DNA of 44,948 bases from Bradyrhizobium genomosp. I (2014) (GTDB lineage: Bacteria; Pseudomonadota; Alphaproteobacteria; Rhizobiales; Xanthobacteraceae): positions 1 through 44,948 of the forward strand of contig NZ_AJQE01000299.1 in assembly GCF_000261685.1 (NCBI RefSeq), written 5' to 3'. The notes under the pieces were generated by a model. That model searched no databases, was not told the DNA's origin, and saw nothing but the letters and a program-made list of their open reading frames with translations. The position numbers and the translations under genes were made by a program. This document shows positions 28,056-36,992 of this stretch, piece after piece. Every line of letters starts with the position of its first letter. Position 1 is the stretch's first letter.

Positions 28056-28433
28056 ATGGCAGATCAGTACGTTTCCGACGAACTACGCAGCTTCATCTTG
28101 AAGCGAATCGATTCCGTGGCTCAAATCGAAGCGCTTCTTCTCATTCGATCGGACCCGCAATCGCAGTGGAGCGCAGCACGGCTTGCGAGGCGACTGTACA
28201 TCAGCGAGGCGGAGGCCGCCGAAGCATTGAGCCGTCTTTGTGCCTCCGAGCTGTTGACCTGTACCGACGAAATCTACGCCCTCGACGGCGTTCCAGAGCA
28301 GAATCTCGCAATGATCGAGCAGCTTCTGGAAGTCTATTCGCGGCATCTAATCCCCGTCACGAATCTCGTCCATTCGAAACCTCGCCGCATCGGCTCATTT
28401 GCCGACGCCTTCAAATTTCGGAAGGGGTCGTGA
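28056..28433 (+). CDS. Winged-helix-like small protein, possible regulator
   Basis: The ATG at 28056 (MADQYVSDELRSFI) gives 125 residues; in-frame ATGs at 28020 and 28038 are less likely. Residues about 20-70 read like a winged helix: VAQIEALLLIRSDPQSQWSA, ARLARRLYISEAEAAEALSR (recognition helix) and LCASELLTCTDEIYAL (wing). A helical second part (LAMIEQLLEVYSRHLIPVTN) may dimerise. No ligand domain is seen. The stop is 2 bp before the ATG of the first tiny membrane protein, so it is the first gene of a tight cluster. Family name not recognised; the regulatory role is inference from fold and position. Confidence 0.75.
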   Translation: MADQYVSDELRSFILKRIDSVAQIEALLLIRSDPQSQWSAARLARRLYISEAEAAEALSRLCASELLTCTDEIYALDGVPEQNLAMIEQLLEVYSRHLIPVTNLVHSKPRRIGSFADAFKFRKGS

Positions 28434-28435
28434 CG

Positions 28436-28696
28436 ATGTCTGCGTTCATCTACGGACTATGCGCTGCGACATCGGCAGTCTGCGCCGGTCTGTTGCTCGC
28501 TGCATACCGTTCAGAACGATACCGACTCCTGTTATGGAGCGGCCTGTGCTTCGTCGGCCTGGCCGCAAACAACGTGATCCTGGTGCTCGACAAGGTCGTG
28601 CTGCCTGATGTCGATCTGTCTGCATGGCGCCTGTTCGTCGCACTCATCGCGATGACCATACTTCTCTACGGATTGATCTGGGACACTGAATCATGA
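28436..28696 (+). CDS. Tiny three-TM membrane protein (DUF5985-like), first of a pair
   Basis: The 86 residues form three hydrophobic helices: FIYGLCAATSAVCAGLLLAAY, LLLWSGLCFVGLAANNVILV and LFVALIAMTILLYGLIWDTE. The short loop between helices one and two is basic (RSERYR). Similar pairs of tiny proteins annotated DUF5985 occur in Bradyrhizobium and Methylobacterium; the name is from recall. Its stop (TGA 28694-28696) overlaps the start of the second tiny protein. Function unknown; it may form a membrane complex with its paralogue and with the sensor-glycosyltransferase downstream. Confidence 0.8.
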   Translation: MSAFIYGLCAATSAVCAGLLLAAYRSERYRLLLWSGLCFVGLAANNVILVLDKVVLPDVDLSAWRLFVALIAMTILLYGLIWDTES

Positions 28697-28959
28697 TGAA
28701 TAATTTGTCCGCGGTCTTGTCCGGAGCGGTGGCTATGGCCTCGTTCGCGACGAGTTTGTTCTTCATGAAATTCTGGCGTCAGACTTCCGACATCTTCTTT
28801 CTGCTGTTCGGGCTGGCGTTCGCGATCGACACGGTCTCGCGCGCCGCTCTCGGGTTCACCGAGGCTTCCAACGAGCTCGAACCGGTGTTCTACGTGCTGA
28901 GGCTTGCAATGTTCGCGCTGATCATCGCCGCGATCACGCTCAAGAACCGGTTCCGTTGA
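28693..28959 (+). CDS. Tiny three-TM membrane protein (DUF5985-like), second of a pair
   Basis: The 88 residues hold three helices: LSAVLSGAVAMASFATSLFF, IFFLLFGLAFAIDTVSRAAL and VFYVLRLAMFALIIAAITLK. It shares the first gene's layout, including a basic patch after helix one (MKFWRQTSD), and is probably a paralogue. The ATG at 28693 overlaps the previous stop, and a second in-frame ATG follows at once. The stop is directly adjacent to the start of the sensor-glycosyltransferase gene, so the three are almost certainly co-translated. Confidence 0.8.
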   Translation: MMNNLSAVLSGAVAMASFATSLFFMKFWRQTSDIFFLLFGLAFAIDTVSRAALGFTEASNELEPVFYVLRLAMFALIIAAITLKNRFR

Positions 28960-28962
28960 GTG

Positions 28963-31248
28963 ATGTCGATCAGGCTCAAGGACTTTCTCCGCTTCGGCGC
29001 TTTCGGCCTCGCCGTCGCGCTGATCGTCGCATTCGGCATTTCTCCGTTCACGGGAGGAGTCGTTCAGCAATGGTCGCGGAGCGACGTCGAGGCGAGGTCC
29101 AGGCTCGTCTTCAATACGATGCAGCCGTTTCTCGACCGTAACGTCGAGGATCAGTCATGGAATCGCCTGAACGATCTGTTCCGGCGGGTGGCGCTGGACA
29201 AGAAGATCCTGGCCGTCGGCTTTTGCAGCGAGACGGGAACGCTGGTCGCCTCGACGCCGGAAATGCCCGCGAGCTTCGAATGCGACAAGATCGCGAGATC
29301 CGAGACCGAAAGCTTTTCCGACATCGTCAGCGGAGGCCGGCGAATTCTCGTGGCTGCTTTCCCCGTCGGCGGCAGCACAGGTCGATCCTACCTCGTGATC
29401 CTGACCGACCTGAGCTTTGCGAGCGCGCGCTCCAGCCAGGTAGTGGCCTACCTGCTTGCCTCTTTGGCGGGCGTCGTCCTGGTGCTGACGGTCGGCACCA
29501 TCATATTCGCGATCTTCATGCTGCGCAGCTGGATGAGTTCGCTCAGGCGCGCGGTCGACGAGGTGCGCCTGGGCAGGGCAGGCGAGCGGCTCGCGGCGAG
29601 CCGATCTGCCATCGACCGTGAGATCCACAAGCTGCTCCGGCGAACTGAAGATTTCAGCCTGACGCACCAGATCGACTGGACCCCCGGAGCACTCCAGGAA
29701 CTGCTTCACGGCGTGTTGCCGAGCGCCGAGGTGCTGGTCGTATCGAATCGGGAGCCGTACATCCACAACCGGACGGATGCCGGGGTTGTCGTGCAGCGGC
29801 CCGCGAGCGGGCTGGTTTCGGCGCTGGAGCCGATCATGCGGGCTTGCGGCGGCACCTGGATCGCCCACGGTAGCGGCAGCGCGGATCGAGACACCGTCGA
29901 TGCGAACGACAGGATCAGAGTCCCGGAAGGCTCGCCCGCTTATGCGCTACGCCGCGTCTGGATCTCGGACGCCGAGCAGGACGGTTACTATTACGGCTTT
30001 GCCAACGAGGGGCTGTGGCCGCTGTGCCATATCGTATTCGTACGGCCGTCGTTCCGGATCGATGATTGGCGGACGTATCAGCAGATCAATCAGCGTTTCG
30101 CGGACGCAGTCGTTGCCGAGGCGCAGACCGAGGACCCGGTCGTCCTGGTGCAGGACTATCACTTCGCGCTCGTTCCGAAGATGATCCGCCAGCGCTTGCC
30201 GCGGGCGACGATCATCTCGTTCTGGCACATTCCATGGCCCAATGCAGAGACATTCAGCATCTGCCCGTGGAGGCGCGAGATCATCGAGGGCTTGCTGGGA
30301 AGCACCATCCTCGGATTTCATACCCAGTTCCATTGCAACAATTTCGTCGAGTGCGTCGACCGTTTCGTGGAGAGCCGGATTGACCGCGAAGTTCAGGCCG
30401 TCAGTCTTGGCGGCCATGAGACCAGGATTCGTGCCTATCCCATCTCGATCGAATGGCCTCCCAACGCGCTCGCGGGAGTGCCGGGGCGGGACGAGTGCCG
30501 GGCGGAAATCCTGGCCAGGTTCGATCTTGCCGAGGGGACGAAGGTGATCGTCGGCGTCGAGCGGTTCGACTACACCAAAGGCATACCCGACCGCATGCGG
30601 GCGATCGACGCGCTGTTGACCCGCGATCCATCCTGGAAAGGGCGGCTCGTCTTCATTCAGGTCGCGGCACCGACGCGCAGCAAGCTCGGCACATATTCGC
30701 GGCTGCAGTCGGAGGCGGAGGACCTCGCATCCGAGATCAACGGCCGTCACCCGGATGGTCAGGCCCCCATTCGGCTGATCGTGCGGCACTACGAATCGAG
30801 CGACGTGTTCAAGCTGTTCCGCGCCGCGGACGTTTGTGTCGTCGGCAGCTTGCATGACGGCATGAACCTCGTCGCCAAGGAATTCGTCAGCTGCCGCGAT
30901 GACGATGCGGGTGTGCTCGTGCTGTCGAGCTTCACTGGCGCGGCGCGCGAGATGTCCGAAGCATTGATCGTCAATCCCTACGACACCGAAGAGCTCGCCG
31001 CCGCGATCAAGCGTGCCATGACCATGCCCCTGGACGAGCAGGTCGAACGGATGAAGCTCATGCGACAGCAGGTCAAGGAGAACAACGTCTACCGCTGGGC
31101 GGGAACCATGCTGGTCGACGCTGCGCGCAGCCGCACCCGCGAGCGGATCGTCGCCCTGACCGAATCCGGCGAGAACGCGCATTCGATGGAGGCAGGGACG
31201 CGGACGGTTTGGCCTGCACCGCCCAGAAAGAAGCACGCCGGCGGCTGA
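28963..31248 (+). CDS. Membrane-anchored sensor fused to trehalose-6-phosphate synthase-type glycosyltransferase (GT20)
   Basis: Residues about 9-30 are a TM helix ([19 protein letters not shown]), and about 30-155 form a periplasmic domain resembling a Cache-type sensor ([33 protein letters not shown]). A second TM ([19 protein letters not shown]) leads to a HAMP-like charged linker. From about residue 250 a GT20 domain follows: [95 protein letters not shown] and [16 protein letters not shown]20 enzymes join UDP-glucose to glucose-6-phosphate or related acceptors. The HIPWPN...ICPW loop differs from classical OtsA (HIPFP) and recalls GgpS-like relatives, so the product may not be trehalose-6-phosphate. 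No phosphatase domain or gene is nearby. ATG 28963 is used; GTG 28960 is equally possible. Confidence 0.92.
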   Translation: MSIRLKDFLRFGAFGLAVALIVAFGISPFTGGVVQQWSRSDVEARSRLVFNTMQPFLDRNVEDQSWNRLNDLFRRVALDKKILAVGFCSETGTLVASTPEMPASFECDKIARSETESFSDIVSGGRRILVAAFPVGGSTGRSYLVILTDLSFASARSSQVVAYLLASLAGVVLVLTVGTIIFAIFMLRSWMSSLRRAVDEVRLGRAGERLAASRSAIDREIHKLLRRTEDFSLTHQIDWTPGALQELLHGVLPSAEVLVVSNREPYIHNRTDAGVVVQRPASGLVSALEPIMRACGGTWIAHGSGSADRDTVDANDRIRVPEGSPAYALRRVWISDAEQDGYYYGFANEGLWPLCHIVFVRPSFRIDDWRTYQQINQRFADAVVAEAQTEDPVVLVQDYHFALVPKMIRQRLPRATIISFWHIPWPNAETFSICPWRREIIEGLLGSTILGFHTQFHCNNFVECVDRFVESRIDREVQAVSLGGHETRIRAYPISIEWPPNALAGVPGRDECRAEILARFDLAEGTKVIVGVERFDYTKGIPDRMRAIDALLTRDPSWKGRLVFIQVAAPTRSKLGTYSRLQSEAEDLASEINGRHPDGQAPIRLIVRHYESSDVFKLFRAADVCVVGSLHDGMNLVAKEFVSCRDDDAGVLVLSSFTGAAREMSEALIVNPYDTEELAAAIKRAMTMPLDEQVERMKLMRQQVKENNVYRWAGTMLVDAARSRTRERIVALTESGENAHSMEAGTRTVWPAPPRKKHAGG

Positions 31249-31251
31249 CGT

Positions 31252-32184
31252 ATGATTTCGGGCAAATCGTCGGTTGCGGCTTCGTCCCTGAAGTCTGCGC
31301 TACTATGTCACAATGCAGACGGGGGATCGAAGGTTAGTTTCCCGACGATGCCGAGGGGTGCTTCGACCGCGAAAGCGACCGTCGTGCCGATTGCAGATCG
31401 AAGGCCAGTGCAGGATATGCACGATCCAGAGACATCGAGATCCATCCGCAGTGCCGGTGCGGTACCGTTTACGGTCCAGAACGCGCTTCTGGCGACCTTG
31501 CCTGAGGCGGAATTCGCTTTGTTGCGACCGCACCTGAAGGCGGTCCCGCTGAAGCGAAACGATATCCTCCAGGAGGCCTTGCGGTATCCGGATGCAGCCT
31601 ACTTCATCGAGTCAGGCGTGGTCTCGCGCATGGTTCGAACCGCCAGGGATGGACAGGTTGAAGTGGCTGTCGTCGGCAAGTTCGGATTTGTCGGCGTGTC
31701 GCTGGTGCTCGGTACGATGCAGACGATTCAGCGAAGCGTCGTCCGTGTTCCCGGAAGTGCGCTGCGCATCGAAGCTACCGCGTTTCGCGACATCCTGCAG
31801 CAAAGCCCAGCCACACGCGAGCATCTGCTCAGATACGTGCAGGTGTTGATCGCGCTCAATGCGCAGATTGCCTTGTGCAATGCCAGGCACGAAATCTCCG
31901 AGCGCGCGGCCCGATGGATACTGCTCGCGCAGGATCGCATCGGGAGCGACCGCGTTCCCGTGACGCATGGAATGATTGCGTCGGCCCTCGGCGTCAGGCG
32001 GCCGGGGGTGTCCAAGGCACTGTCGAACTTCGAGGCGCAAGGCATCATCGAAGGCTCACGTGGCGCCATTCGAATCCGGGACATGGCCGGGTTGCGTCGG
32101 CAAGCCTGCGAATGCGAAACAATTCTGAAGGATCGCTTTCGGATCTTTCGCGACATGCCCCAACACGACCATCGTGTCATGTGA
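31252..32184 (+). CDS. Crp/Fnr-family transcriptional regulator
   Basis: A cyclic-nucleotide-binding-type domain (LLATLPEAEFALLRPHLKAV ... DAAYFIESGVVSRMVRTARD ... VVGKFGFVGVSLVLG) is followed by an effector helix and a Crp-type HTH (VTHGMIASALGVRRPGVSKA). The C-terminus carries the CECE motif seen in many Bradyrhizobium members of this group. No N-terminal FNR cysteines are present, so oxygen sensing by an iron-sulfur cluster is unlikely. The ATG at 31252 lies 4 bp after the glycosyltransferase stop; in-frame ATGs at 31348 and 31417 are alternatives, and 31417 is close to the start of clear homology. It is probably the last gene of, or a regulator of, the sensor-glycosyltransferase cluster. 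Confidence 0.9.
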   Translation: MISGKSSVAASSLKSALLCHNADGGSKVSFPTMPRGASTAKATVVPIADRRPVQDMHDPETSRSIRSAGAVPFTVQNALLATLPEAEFALLRPHLKAVPLKRNDILQEALRYPDAAYFIESGVVSRMVRTARDGQVEVAVVGKFGFVGVSLVLGTMQTIQRSVVRVPGSALRIEATAFRDILQQSPATREHLLRYVQVLIALNAQIALCNARHEISERAARWILLAQDRIGSDRVPVTHGMIASALGVRRPGVSKALSNFEAQGIIEGSRGAIRIRDMAGLRRQACECETILKDRFRIFRDMPQHDHRVM

Positions 32185-32254
32185 CGTGGCTGCCGGAGCT
32201 GCAACGGCGAAAGCCGCCGCGCGTCATGTGCGACGGCGCCGTCTCAGACCAATG

Positions 32255-33451
32255 TTACGCCACGCGTCTTGCCGCGCCGGCCTTGGTCAGGATCCCGTCG
32301 AGACAATCGATCATCTCGGCGATCTCGGCTCGCGTGACGTTGAGCGCCGGCATGAAGCGCAGCGTGTCGAGCTGCGGGGCGTTCAGGAGCACGCCGGCCT
32401 CGAACGCCTGCGCAACGATGCCTGGCGCCATCGGCAGCTTGAGGTCGAGCGCGAGCAACAGCCCGCGTCCCCGCACGCCGCCGAGGCCGTGCCGCGCCGA
32501 GACTTTCTGGAGTTCGCTTTCGAGCAGCAAGCCTGTCTCGGTGACCGCCTTCAGGAAGTCGGACTTGCCGACCTCCTCGAGCACCGCAAGTCCCGCGGCG
32601 CACATGATCGGATTGCCGTTGAACGTGCCGCCCTGGTCGCCGTGCTCGAAGCAGGAAGCGCGTTCGGTTGCGAGCAGCGCGGCGAGCGGCACGCCGCCGC
32701 CGATGCCCTTGCCGAGCGTCATGATGTCGGGCGCGATGCCGGCGTGCTCGTGGTGGAAAAGCTTGCCGGTCCGGCCCATCCCGGTCTGGATCTCGTCGAA
32801 AATGAGCAGCAGACCGTGTGCCTCGGTGAGCGCGCGCAGCTGCCGCAAGAACTGATCGGTCGCGGGCCACACGCCCGACTCGCCCTGGATGGGTTCGAGC
32901 ATCACCGCAACGGTGTTGTCGCTGATCAGCCTTTCGACCGAGCCGATGTCGTTGAGCTTCGCCTTCTTGAAGCCGGCGACCTTCGGCTCGAACAGCGGCT
33001 CGAACGCCTTCTTGCCCGAGGCCGACATCGTCGCCAGCGTCCTGCCGTGGAAGCCGCCCTCGAACGTAATGATCTCGAACGCGCCGCCCTTGTGCAGGCT
33101 GCCAAATTTGCGCGCGAGCTTGATCGCGCCTTCATTGGCCTCCGCGCCGGAATTGGCAAAAAACACCTGATCGAACGCACTGTTCTCGACGAGTGCCTGC
33201 GCAAGCTTGAGGCTCGGCTCGTTGTAGAACGCCGGGCTCGGCGTCAATAGCCGCTTGGCCTGCGCGGCGAGCGCGTCAGCGATCGCGGGCGGGGAGTGGC
33301 CGAGGCAGTTCACGGCCCAGCCCTGCACGAAATCGAGATACCGCTTGCGACTGTCGTCCCAGAGATAGGAGCCGGCGCCGCGGACGAACACGGCCTTGGG
33401 CCGTGCGGTGATGTCCATCAGCGCGTCATACGGATGGGTGGCGGTGGTCAT
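32255..33451 (-). CDS. argD: Acetylornithine transaminase family aminotransferase (ArgD-like)
   Basis: This is a class III PLP-dependent aminotransferase of 398 residues. The PLP-binding lysine is in [19 protein letters not shown]. Other family blocks are [70 protein letters not shown] and [20 protein letters not shown]. ArgD converts N-acetylglutamate semialdehyde to N-acetylornithine in arginine synthesis; related enzymes act on ornithine or succinylornithine. No argF follows, unlike the usual argD-argF order, so it may be a second copy. A GAGGAG ribosome site precedes the ATG. Upstream lie an arginine-rich leader ORF and a terminator, suggesting control by arginine supply. Confidence 0.92.
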   Translation of the reverse strand: MTTATHPYDALMDITARPKAVFVRGAGSYLWDDSRKRYLDFVQGWAVNCLGHSPPAIADALAAQAKRLLTPSPAFYNEPSLKLAQALVENSAFDQVFFANSGAEANEGAIKLARKFGSLHKGGAFEIITFEGGFHGRTLATMSASGKKAFEPLFEPKVAGFKKAKLNDIGSVERLISDNTVAVMLEPIQGESGVWPATDQFLRQLRALTEAHGLLLIFDEIQTGMGRTGKLFHHEHAGIAPDIMTLGKGIGGGVPLAALLATERASCFEHGDQGGTFNGNPIMCAAGLAVLEEVGKSDFLKAVTETGLLLESELQKVSARHGLGGVRGRGLLLALDLKLPMAPGIVAQAFEAGVLLNAPQLDTLRFMPALNVTRAEIAEMIDCLDGILTKAGAARRVA

Positions 33452-33487
33452 GTCGTACTCCTCTGGGGGCAGGTGGAAAATGGACGC

Positions 33488-33527
33488 AAAAACGAGAAGG
33501 CCGCACTTTGCGGGTGCGGCCTTCTCG
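33488..33527 (-). terminator. Intrinsic terminator (attenuator) in the argD leader
   Basis: On the minus strand a 14-bp perfect stem (CGAGAAGGCCGCAC / GTGCGGCCTTCTCG) with a 7-nt loop is followed by five T residues. It lies 24 bp after the stop of the arginine-rich leader ORF and 36 bp before the argD ATG. On the plus strand there is no T-run, so it acts on minus-strand transcripts heading into argD. Confidence 0.88.
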
Positions 33528-33550
33528 AAAACTGGCTGAATTCTAGTGCT

Positions 33551-33640
33551 TCAGCGGCGTCGTCGGACATGGCGCAACCCATCATCGTCGCGGGTGCGAC
33601 GACGGAAAGCTGCGCGGCGGTGGGTCCGAGAGTTGATCAT
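33551..33640 (-). CDS. Arginine-rich leader peptide (candidate attenuator ORF)
   Basis: From ATG 33640 to TGA 33551 the frame encodes 29 residues, of which 12 are arginine. It opens MINSRTHRRAAF, includes RRRTRDDD in the middle and ends HVRRRR at the stop, with two tandem CGA codons. A TAGGGA segment about 10 nt upstream may be the ribosome site, and TTGACA at 33678-33673 may be a -35 element, though no good -10 was found. RNA stems are visible. CGTCGTCGC (33604-33596) can pair with GCGACGATG (33591-33583), or its first eight bases with CGACGACG (33565-33558). GCTGAA...TTCAGC (33555-33535) covers the stop. The set resembles amino-acid attenuation leaders such as trpL, but for arginine. Coding status is inferred. 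Confidence 0.65.
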   Translation of the reverse strand: MINSRTHRRAAFRRRTRDDDGLRHVRRRR

Positions 33641-33716
33641 GAGGCGCGTCCCTACAGCCGAATAGCAGGACGTGTCAAGCAGGCATTTCGCGGGTCACCC
33701 GCCGAGCGTGCATCGG

Positions 33717-34358
33717 TCAGGTCGGATGCGCGGCTTCTTCGGGGTCCACGTCGCCCCAATCCGCGTCCGCGATCGCGGTGTCGATCAGCTCGCCGCGCAT
33801 CAGCTTGAGTGGCGAATTCCAGTACAGCGCGATGTTGTGGAAAGGGTCGGTCAGCACCTTGAACACCCACACCAGGCCGGTCGTGACGTCGCGCGTGGCG
33901 AAGAGCTGGAGCATGCGCGCAAGTCCGCCGCCGATGCCGATCGCGAGCCAGAGCGTGCCGACATGCCGGATGAAGTCGAGGCGAGCGGCCGGCGCATCGA
34001 ACAGTCCGAACAGCGTCGGAAAGGCGAACAGCGCAAGCGGCGCACTGCCCCAGACCAGCAGCAGCACGATCTTGCGGGCCTGATTGTAGCCGACCTTGAC
34101 CGCCTCCTTGTAATCGTTGCTGACGTCGTTGACGGCGTCATAGCCGTTCGGCTCGAAGAAGAAATGTCCGGTCTGCCGCGTCAGCATCGCGAGCCAGCCG
34201 ACGATGCCAGCAATGGCGGGATCTTTGAACAGCAGGGCGTAACAGCCGAGGAAGATGACGGCGCTGATCAGGTGGAGCGTCTGGTTGACGGTGCTCTGGT
34301 GGTAGAAGCGGTAATCGTCGAAGCGCTGCGTGCGCAGCATGTCCGAGAGGCGGCTCAT
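33717..34358 (-). CDS. Mpo1-like (DUF962-type) membrane protein
   Basis: The ATG at 34358 gives MSRLSDMLRTQRFDDYRFYH and 213 residues; the open frame extends further upstream without support. The pattern YHQSTVNQTLHLIS followed after one helix by TRQTGHFFFEPNGYDAVND matches the histidine-based signature of the Mpo1-like/DUF962 family, in which yeast Mpo1 is an iron(II) dioxygenase of 2-hydroxy fatty acid alpha-oxidation. Four to five membrane helices are predicted, including AVIFLGCYALLF and KIVLLLVWGSAPLALFAFP. The tail is acidic (ADADWGDVDPEEAA). The assignment rests on motif resemblance only. It sits upstream of the arginine leader on the same strand. Confidence 0.75.
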   Translation of the reverse strand: MSRLSDMLRTQRFDDYRFYHQSTVNQTLHLISAVIFLGCYALLFKDPAIAGIVGWLAMLTRQTGHFFFEPNGYDAVNDVSNDYKEAVKVGYNQARKIVLLLVWGSAPLALFAFPTLFGLFDAPAARLDFIRHVGTLWLAIGIGGGLARMLQLFATRDVTTGLVWVFKVLTDPFHNIALYWNSPLKLMRGELIDTAIADADWGDVDPEEAAHPT

Positions 34359-34508
34359 CCTCGTTCCTCGCTCGCGTTGAAGCGCGGGCAGAGTTAGGCC
34401 GAGTCCGTGACCCCTGCGTGAATGCACTATAGTGTCACGTTGCGGTGCGCAGGCAATCTCGCATGTGGCCCCGTGGAAACCATTGCGCCGCTGGCGCGTT
34501 TGTGATCG

Positions 34509-35528
34509 ATGTACGCAAATTGGTTCGAACCGGACGCACGGCGGCTCAGACCAAGAGTGGCGGGGACCAACGAGACAGTTTCAGCCTTGTCCGACACGTC
34601 TTACCCAATCGACCTCGACAGCATTCGCGGCGCATTTCCGCCGGGTATCGACGCGCCGCCGCTGCTGGTCGATTTCGCCGCCTGGCTCGAGGGGCGCCCC
34701 TGGGGCAGCGTCGGCTGCTTCTCCCTGCAAGGCCAGTTTTCCGATTCCGCGCCGATCGTCGACGGCAGTTCCCTGCGCGACAGGTTCTCGCTGTTCATGC
34801 GGCTGCCGGATGGCTCTGCCGTCGGCGGCTGGTATGGCGCCGGTCTCGATCGCGACAATCCGCCGATCGTGGGACTGGGGTCGGAGGGCGATTACGAATT
34901 GCTGGCGCCAAGCTTCGATGCCTTGCTCGCCAAGCTGACGTCCCGGCAGTTCGACAGCGCCTGGAGCGATCTGCGGCCGCGCGAGGATGTCGCGTGTCAG
35001 ACGGTCGAGCTTGCACAATGGCTTGCCAGGCAGCCGGCTGGCGACAGGACGATATGTGACCACGGTGCCCCGGACCTGCCCGACTTCCGCGGCTTCGTTG
35101 AAAAATGGAGCAGGGATCGCGAGGATTATTGGGCCAATCACCGCTTGATGGCCGAGCTCGGCTGGCGCCTGGCCGCGCATCTGCCCAGGGGCAAGAAGCC
35201 CTGGGACACGACGCATTTCGAGGTCGCGATCGTCGGCAAGCAGTACGAGGCGCGCGTGCTTTCGCGCGGGCCGCAGGCGTTCGAGGAAGCCGCCTCGATC
35301 GAATCCCTGCTGCGCGATCTGCGCGAGGAGATGCGCCGCGCCCAACCGGAGCTCGGGCTGTGGTACGCGATGAAATTCGGCCTCCATGCCGACGGGCGCG
35401 TCATGCCGAGCTTCGAATATGATGTGCGTCCGACCATCGAGGGCGAACCGGCGCTGCTATCCGAGGCGAAGGCCGATCTCGCCCGCGCTCCGCGCCCGGA
35501 ACGCTGGGTGCCGAAATGGCTGGCGTGA
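34509..35528 (+). CDS. SUKH/SMI1-like N-terminal domain protein with an immunity-like C-terminal domain
   Basis: Residues about 30-160 resemble the SMI1/KNR4 (SUKH) fold: LLVDFAAWLEGRPWGSVGCF, SLFMRLPDGSAVGGWYGAGL, PPIVGLGSEGDYELLAPSFD and ALLAKL. The second half (FRGFVEKWSRDREDYWANHR ... ELGLWYAMKFGLHADGRVMP, SFEYDVRPTI) has the look of single-domain immunity proteins; the match is weak. SUKH domains are common in immunity proteins against polymorphic toxins, but no toxin is nearby. The exact start is uncertain: ATG 34509 is the first, and the first 25 residues look poorly conserved in composition. It converges with rimO. Confidence 0.75.
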   Translation: MYANWFEPDARRLRPRVAGTNETVSALSDTSYPIDLDSIRGAFPPGIDAPPLLVDFAAWLEGRPWGSVGCFSLQGQFSDSAPIVDGSSLRDRFSLFMRLPDGSAVGGWYGAGLDRDNPPIVGLGSEGDYELLAPSFDALLAKLTSRQFDSAWSDLRPREDVACQTVELAQWLARQPAGDRTICDHGAPDLPDFRGFVEKWSRDREDYWANHRLMAELGWRLAAHLPRGKKPWDTTHFEVAIVGKQYEARVLSRGPQAFEEAASIESLLRDLREEMRRAQPELGLWYAMKFGLHADGRVMPSFEYDVRPTIEGEPALLSEAKADLARAPRPERWVPKWLA

Positions 35529-35556
35529 CAGCATCCGTTCGCAATGGCGGAGTGCC

Positions 35557-36882
35557 TCAGAACCCCGCGACGCTGCCGTGCAGATCGTATTGGTCCGCGC
35601 GCTCGATCTTGGCCGTGACGATCTCGCCGACGCGCAACGGGCGGCGGCTGGAGAGATAGACTGCGCCGTCGATCTCCGGCGCATCGGCCTTGGAGCGGCC
35701 CTTGGCGACGGTCGGGCCGACCTCGTCGATGATGATCTGCTGCCGCGTGCCGACCTTGCGCTTCAGTCGGCGCGCGGAGATCTTCTGCTGGCGGGCCATC
35801 AGTGCGTTGTAGCGCTCCTGCTTGACCTCTTCGGGCACAGGGTTCTCGATCGCGTTCGAGGTGGCGCCGGCGACCGGCTCGTATTTGAAGCAGCCGACGC
35901 GGTCGATCTCGGCTTCGTCGAGCCAGTCGAGCAGATAGGCGAAATCGGCATCGGTCTCGCCGGGGAAGCCGACGATGAAGGTCGAGCGCAAAGCGAGATC
36001 GGGACATTCCTCGCGCCAGCGCTTGATCCGCGCCAGCGTCTTGTCCTGCGCCGCCGGACGCTTCATCGCCTTCAGCACCTCGGGGCTCGCATGCTGGAAC
36101 GGGATGTCGAGATAGGGCAGCACCTTGCCCTCGTTCATCAGCGCGATGACCTCGTCGACATGCGGGTAGGGGTAGACGTATTGCAGCCTGACCCAGGCGC
36201 CGAGTTCGCCGAGCTCGCGCGCGAGGTCGAGGAATTTGGCGCGGACCTGGCGGTCCTTCCACGGGCTCTCGGCGTATTTGAGATCGACGCCGTAGGCGGA
36301 GGTGTCCTGCGAGATCACCAGCAGTTCCTTGACGCCGGCGCCGACCAGCCGCTCGGCCTCGCGCAGCACGTCGTTGGCGGGCCGCGAGACCAGGTCGCCG
36401 CGCAGCTTCGGGATGATGCAGAAGGTGCAGCGGTTGTTGCAGCCCTCGGAGATCTTCAAGTACGCGTAGTGCCGCGGCGTCAGCTTGATGCCCTGCGGAG
36501 GCACCAGATCCAAATGCGGATTGTGCGCGGGCGGCAGCGCGCGGTGCACGGCGTCCAGCACGCTCTCATATTGCTGCGGACCGGTGATGGAGAGCACGCC
36601 CGGATAGGCCTGCTCGATCGCTTCCGGTTCCGCGCCCATGCAGCCGGTGACGATCACCTTGCCGTTCTCGGCCATGGCCTCGCCGATCGCCGACAGCGAT
36701 TCCTGCTTGGCGCTGTCGAGGAAGCCGCAGGTGTTGACGATGACGATGTCGGCCCCGTCATGCTTGCGGGCGAGCTCGTAGCCCTCCGCGCGCAGGCGCG
36801 TGATGATGCGCTCGGAATCCACCAATGCCTTGGGACACCCGAGCGACACGAAGCTGACCTTGGGCGCAGCCGTCTGATCCAT
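35557..36882 (-). CDS. rimO: Ribosomal protein S12 methylthiotransferase RimO
   Basis: RimO adds a methylthio group to Asp89 of ribosomal protein S12, using two iron-sulfur clusters and SAM. The N-terminal UPF0004 domain reads [17 protein letters not shown] and [16 protein letters not shown], with cysteines for the auxiliary cluster. The radical SAM motif is [17 protein letters not shown] (CxxxCxxC). The C-terminal TRAM domain follows [19 protein letters not shown]. The ATG at 36882 ([13 protein letters not shown]) gives 441 residues, the usual length. It is divergent from nasT across 110 bp. Confidence 0.97.
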   Translation of the reverse strand: MDQTAAPKVSFVSLGCPKALVDSERIITRLRAEGYELARKHDGADIVIVNTCGFLDSAKQESLSAIGEAMAENGKVIVTGCMGAEPEAIEQAYPGVLSITGPQQYESVLDAVHRALPPAHNPHLDLVPPQGIKLTPRHYAYLKISEGCNNRCTFCIIPKLRGDLVSRPANDVLREAERLVGAGVKELLVISQDTSAYGVDLKYAESPWKDRQVRAKFLDLARELGELGAWVRLQYVYPYPHVDEVIALMNEGKVLPYLDIPFQHASPEVLKAMKRPAAQDKTLARIKRWREECPDLALRSTFIVGFPGETDADFAYLLDWLDEAEIDRVGCFKYEPVAGATSNAIENPVPEEVKQERYNALMARQQKISARRLKRKVGTRQQIIIDEVGPTVAKGRSKADAPEIDGAVYLSSRRPLRVGEIVTAKIERADQYDLHGSVAGF

Positions 36883-36992
36883 ATCTGATCTGCCTGATTG
36901 ACGGGCCTGAGCTAGTCCCAATTGCCCACAATTACAACCCTTTGCAGGGCGTTCCGGCGTGCTATGGATGAATCAGCTGCCGCGAGTGAGCC

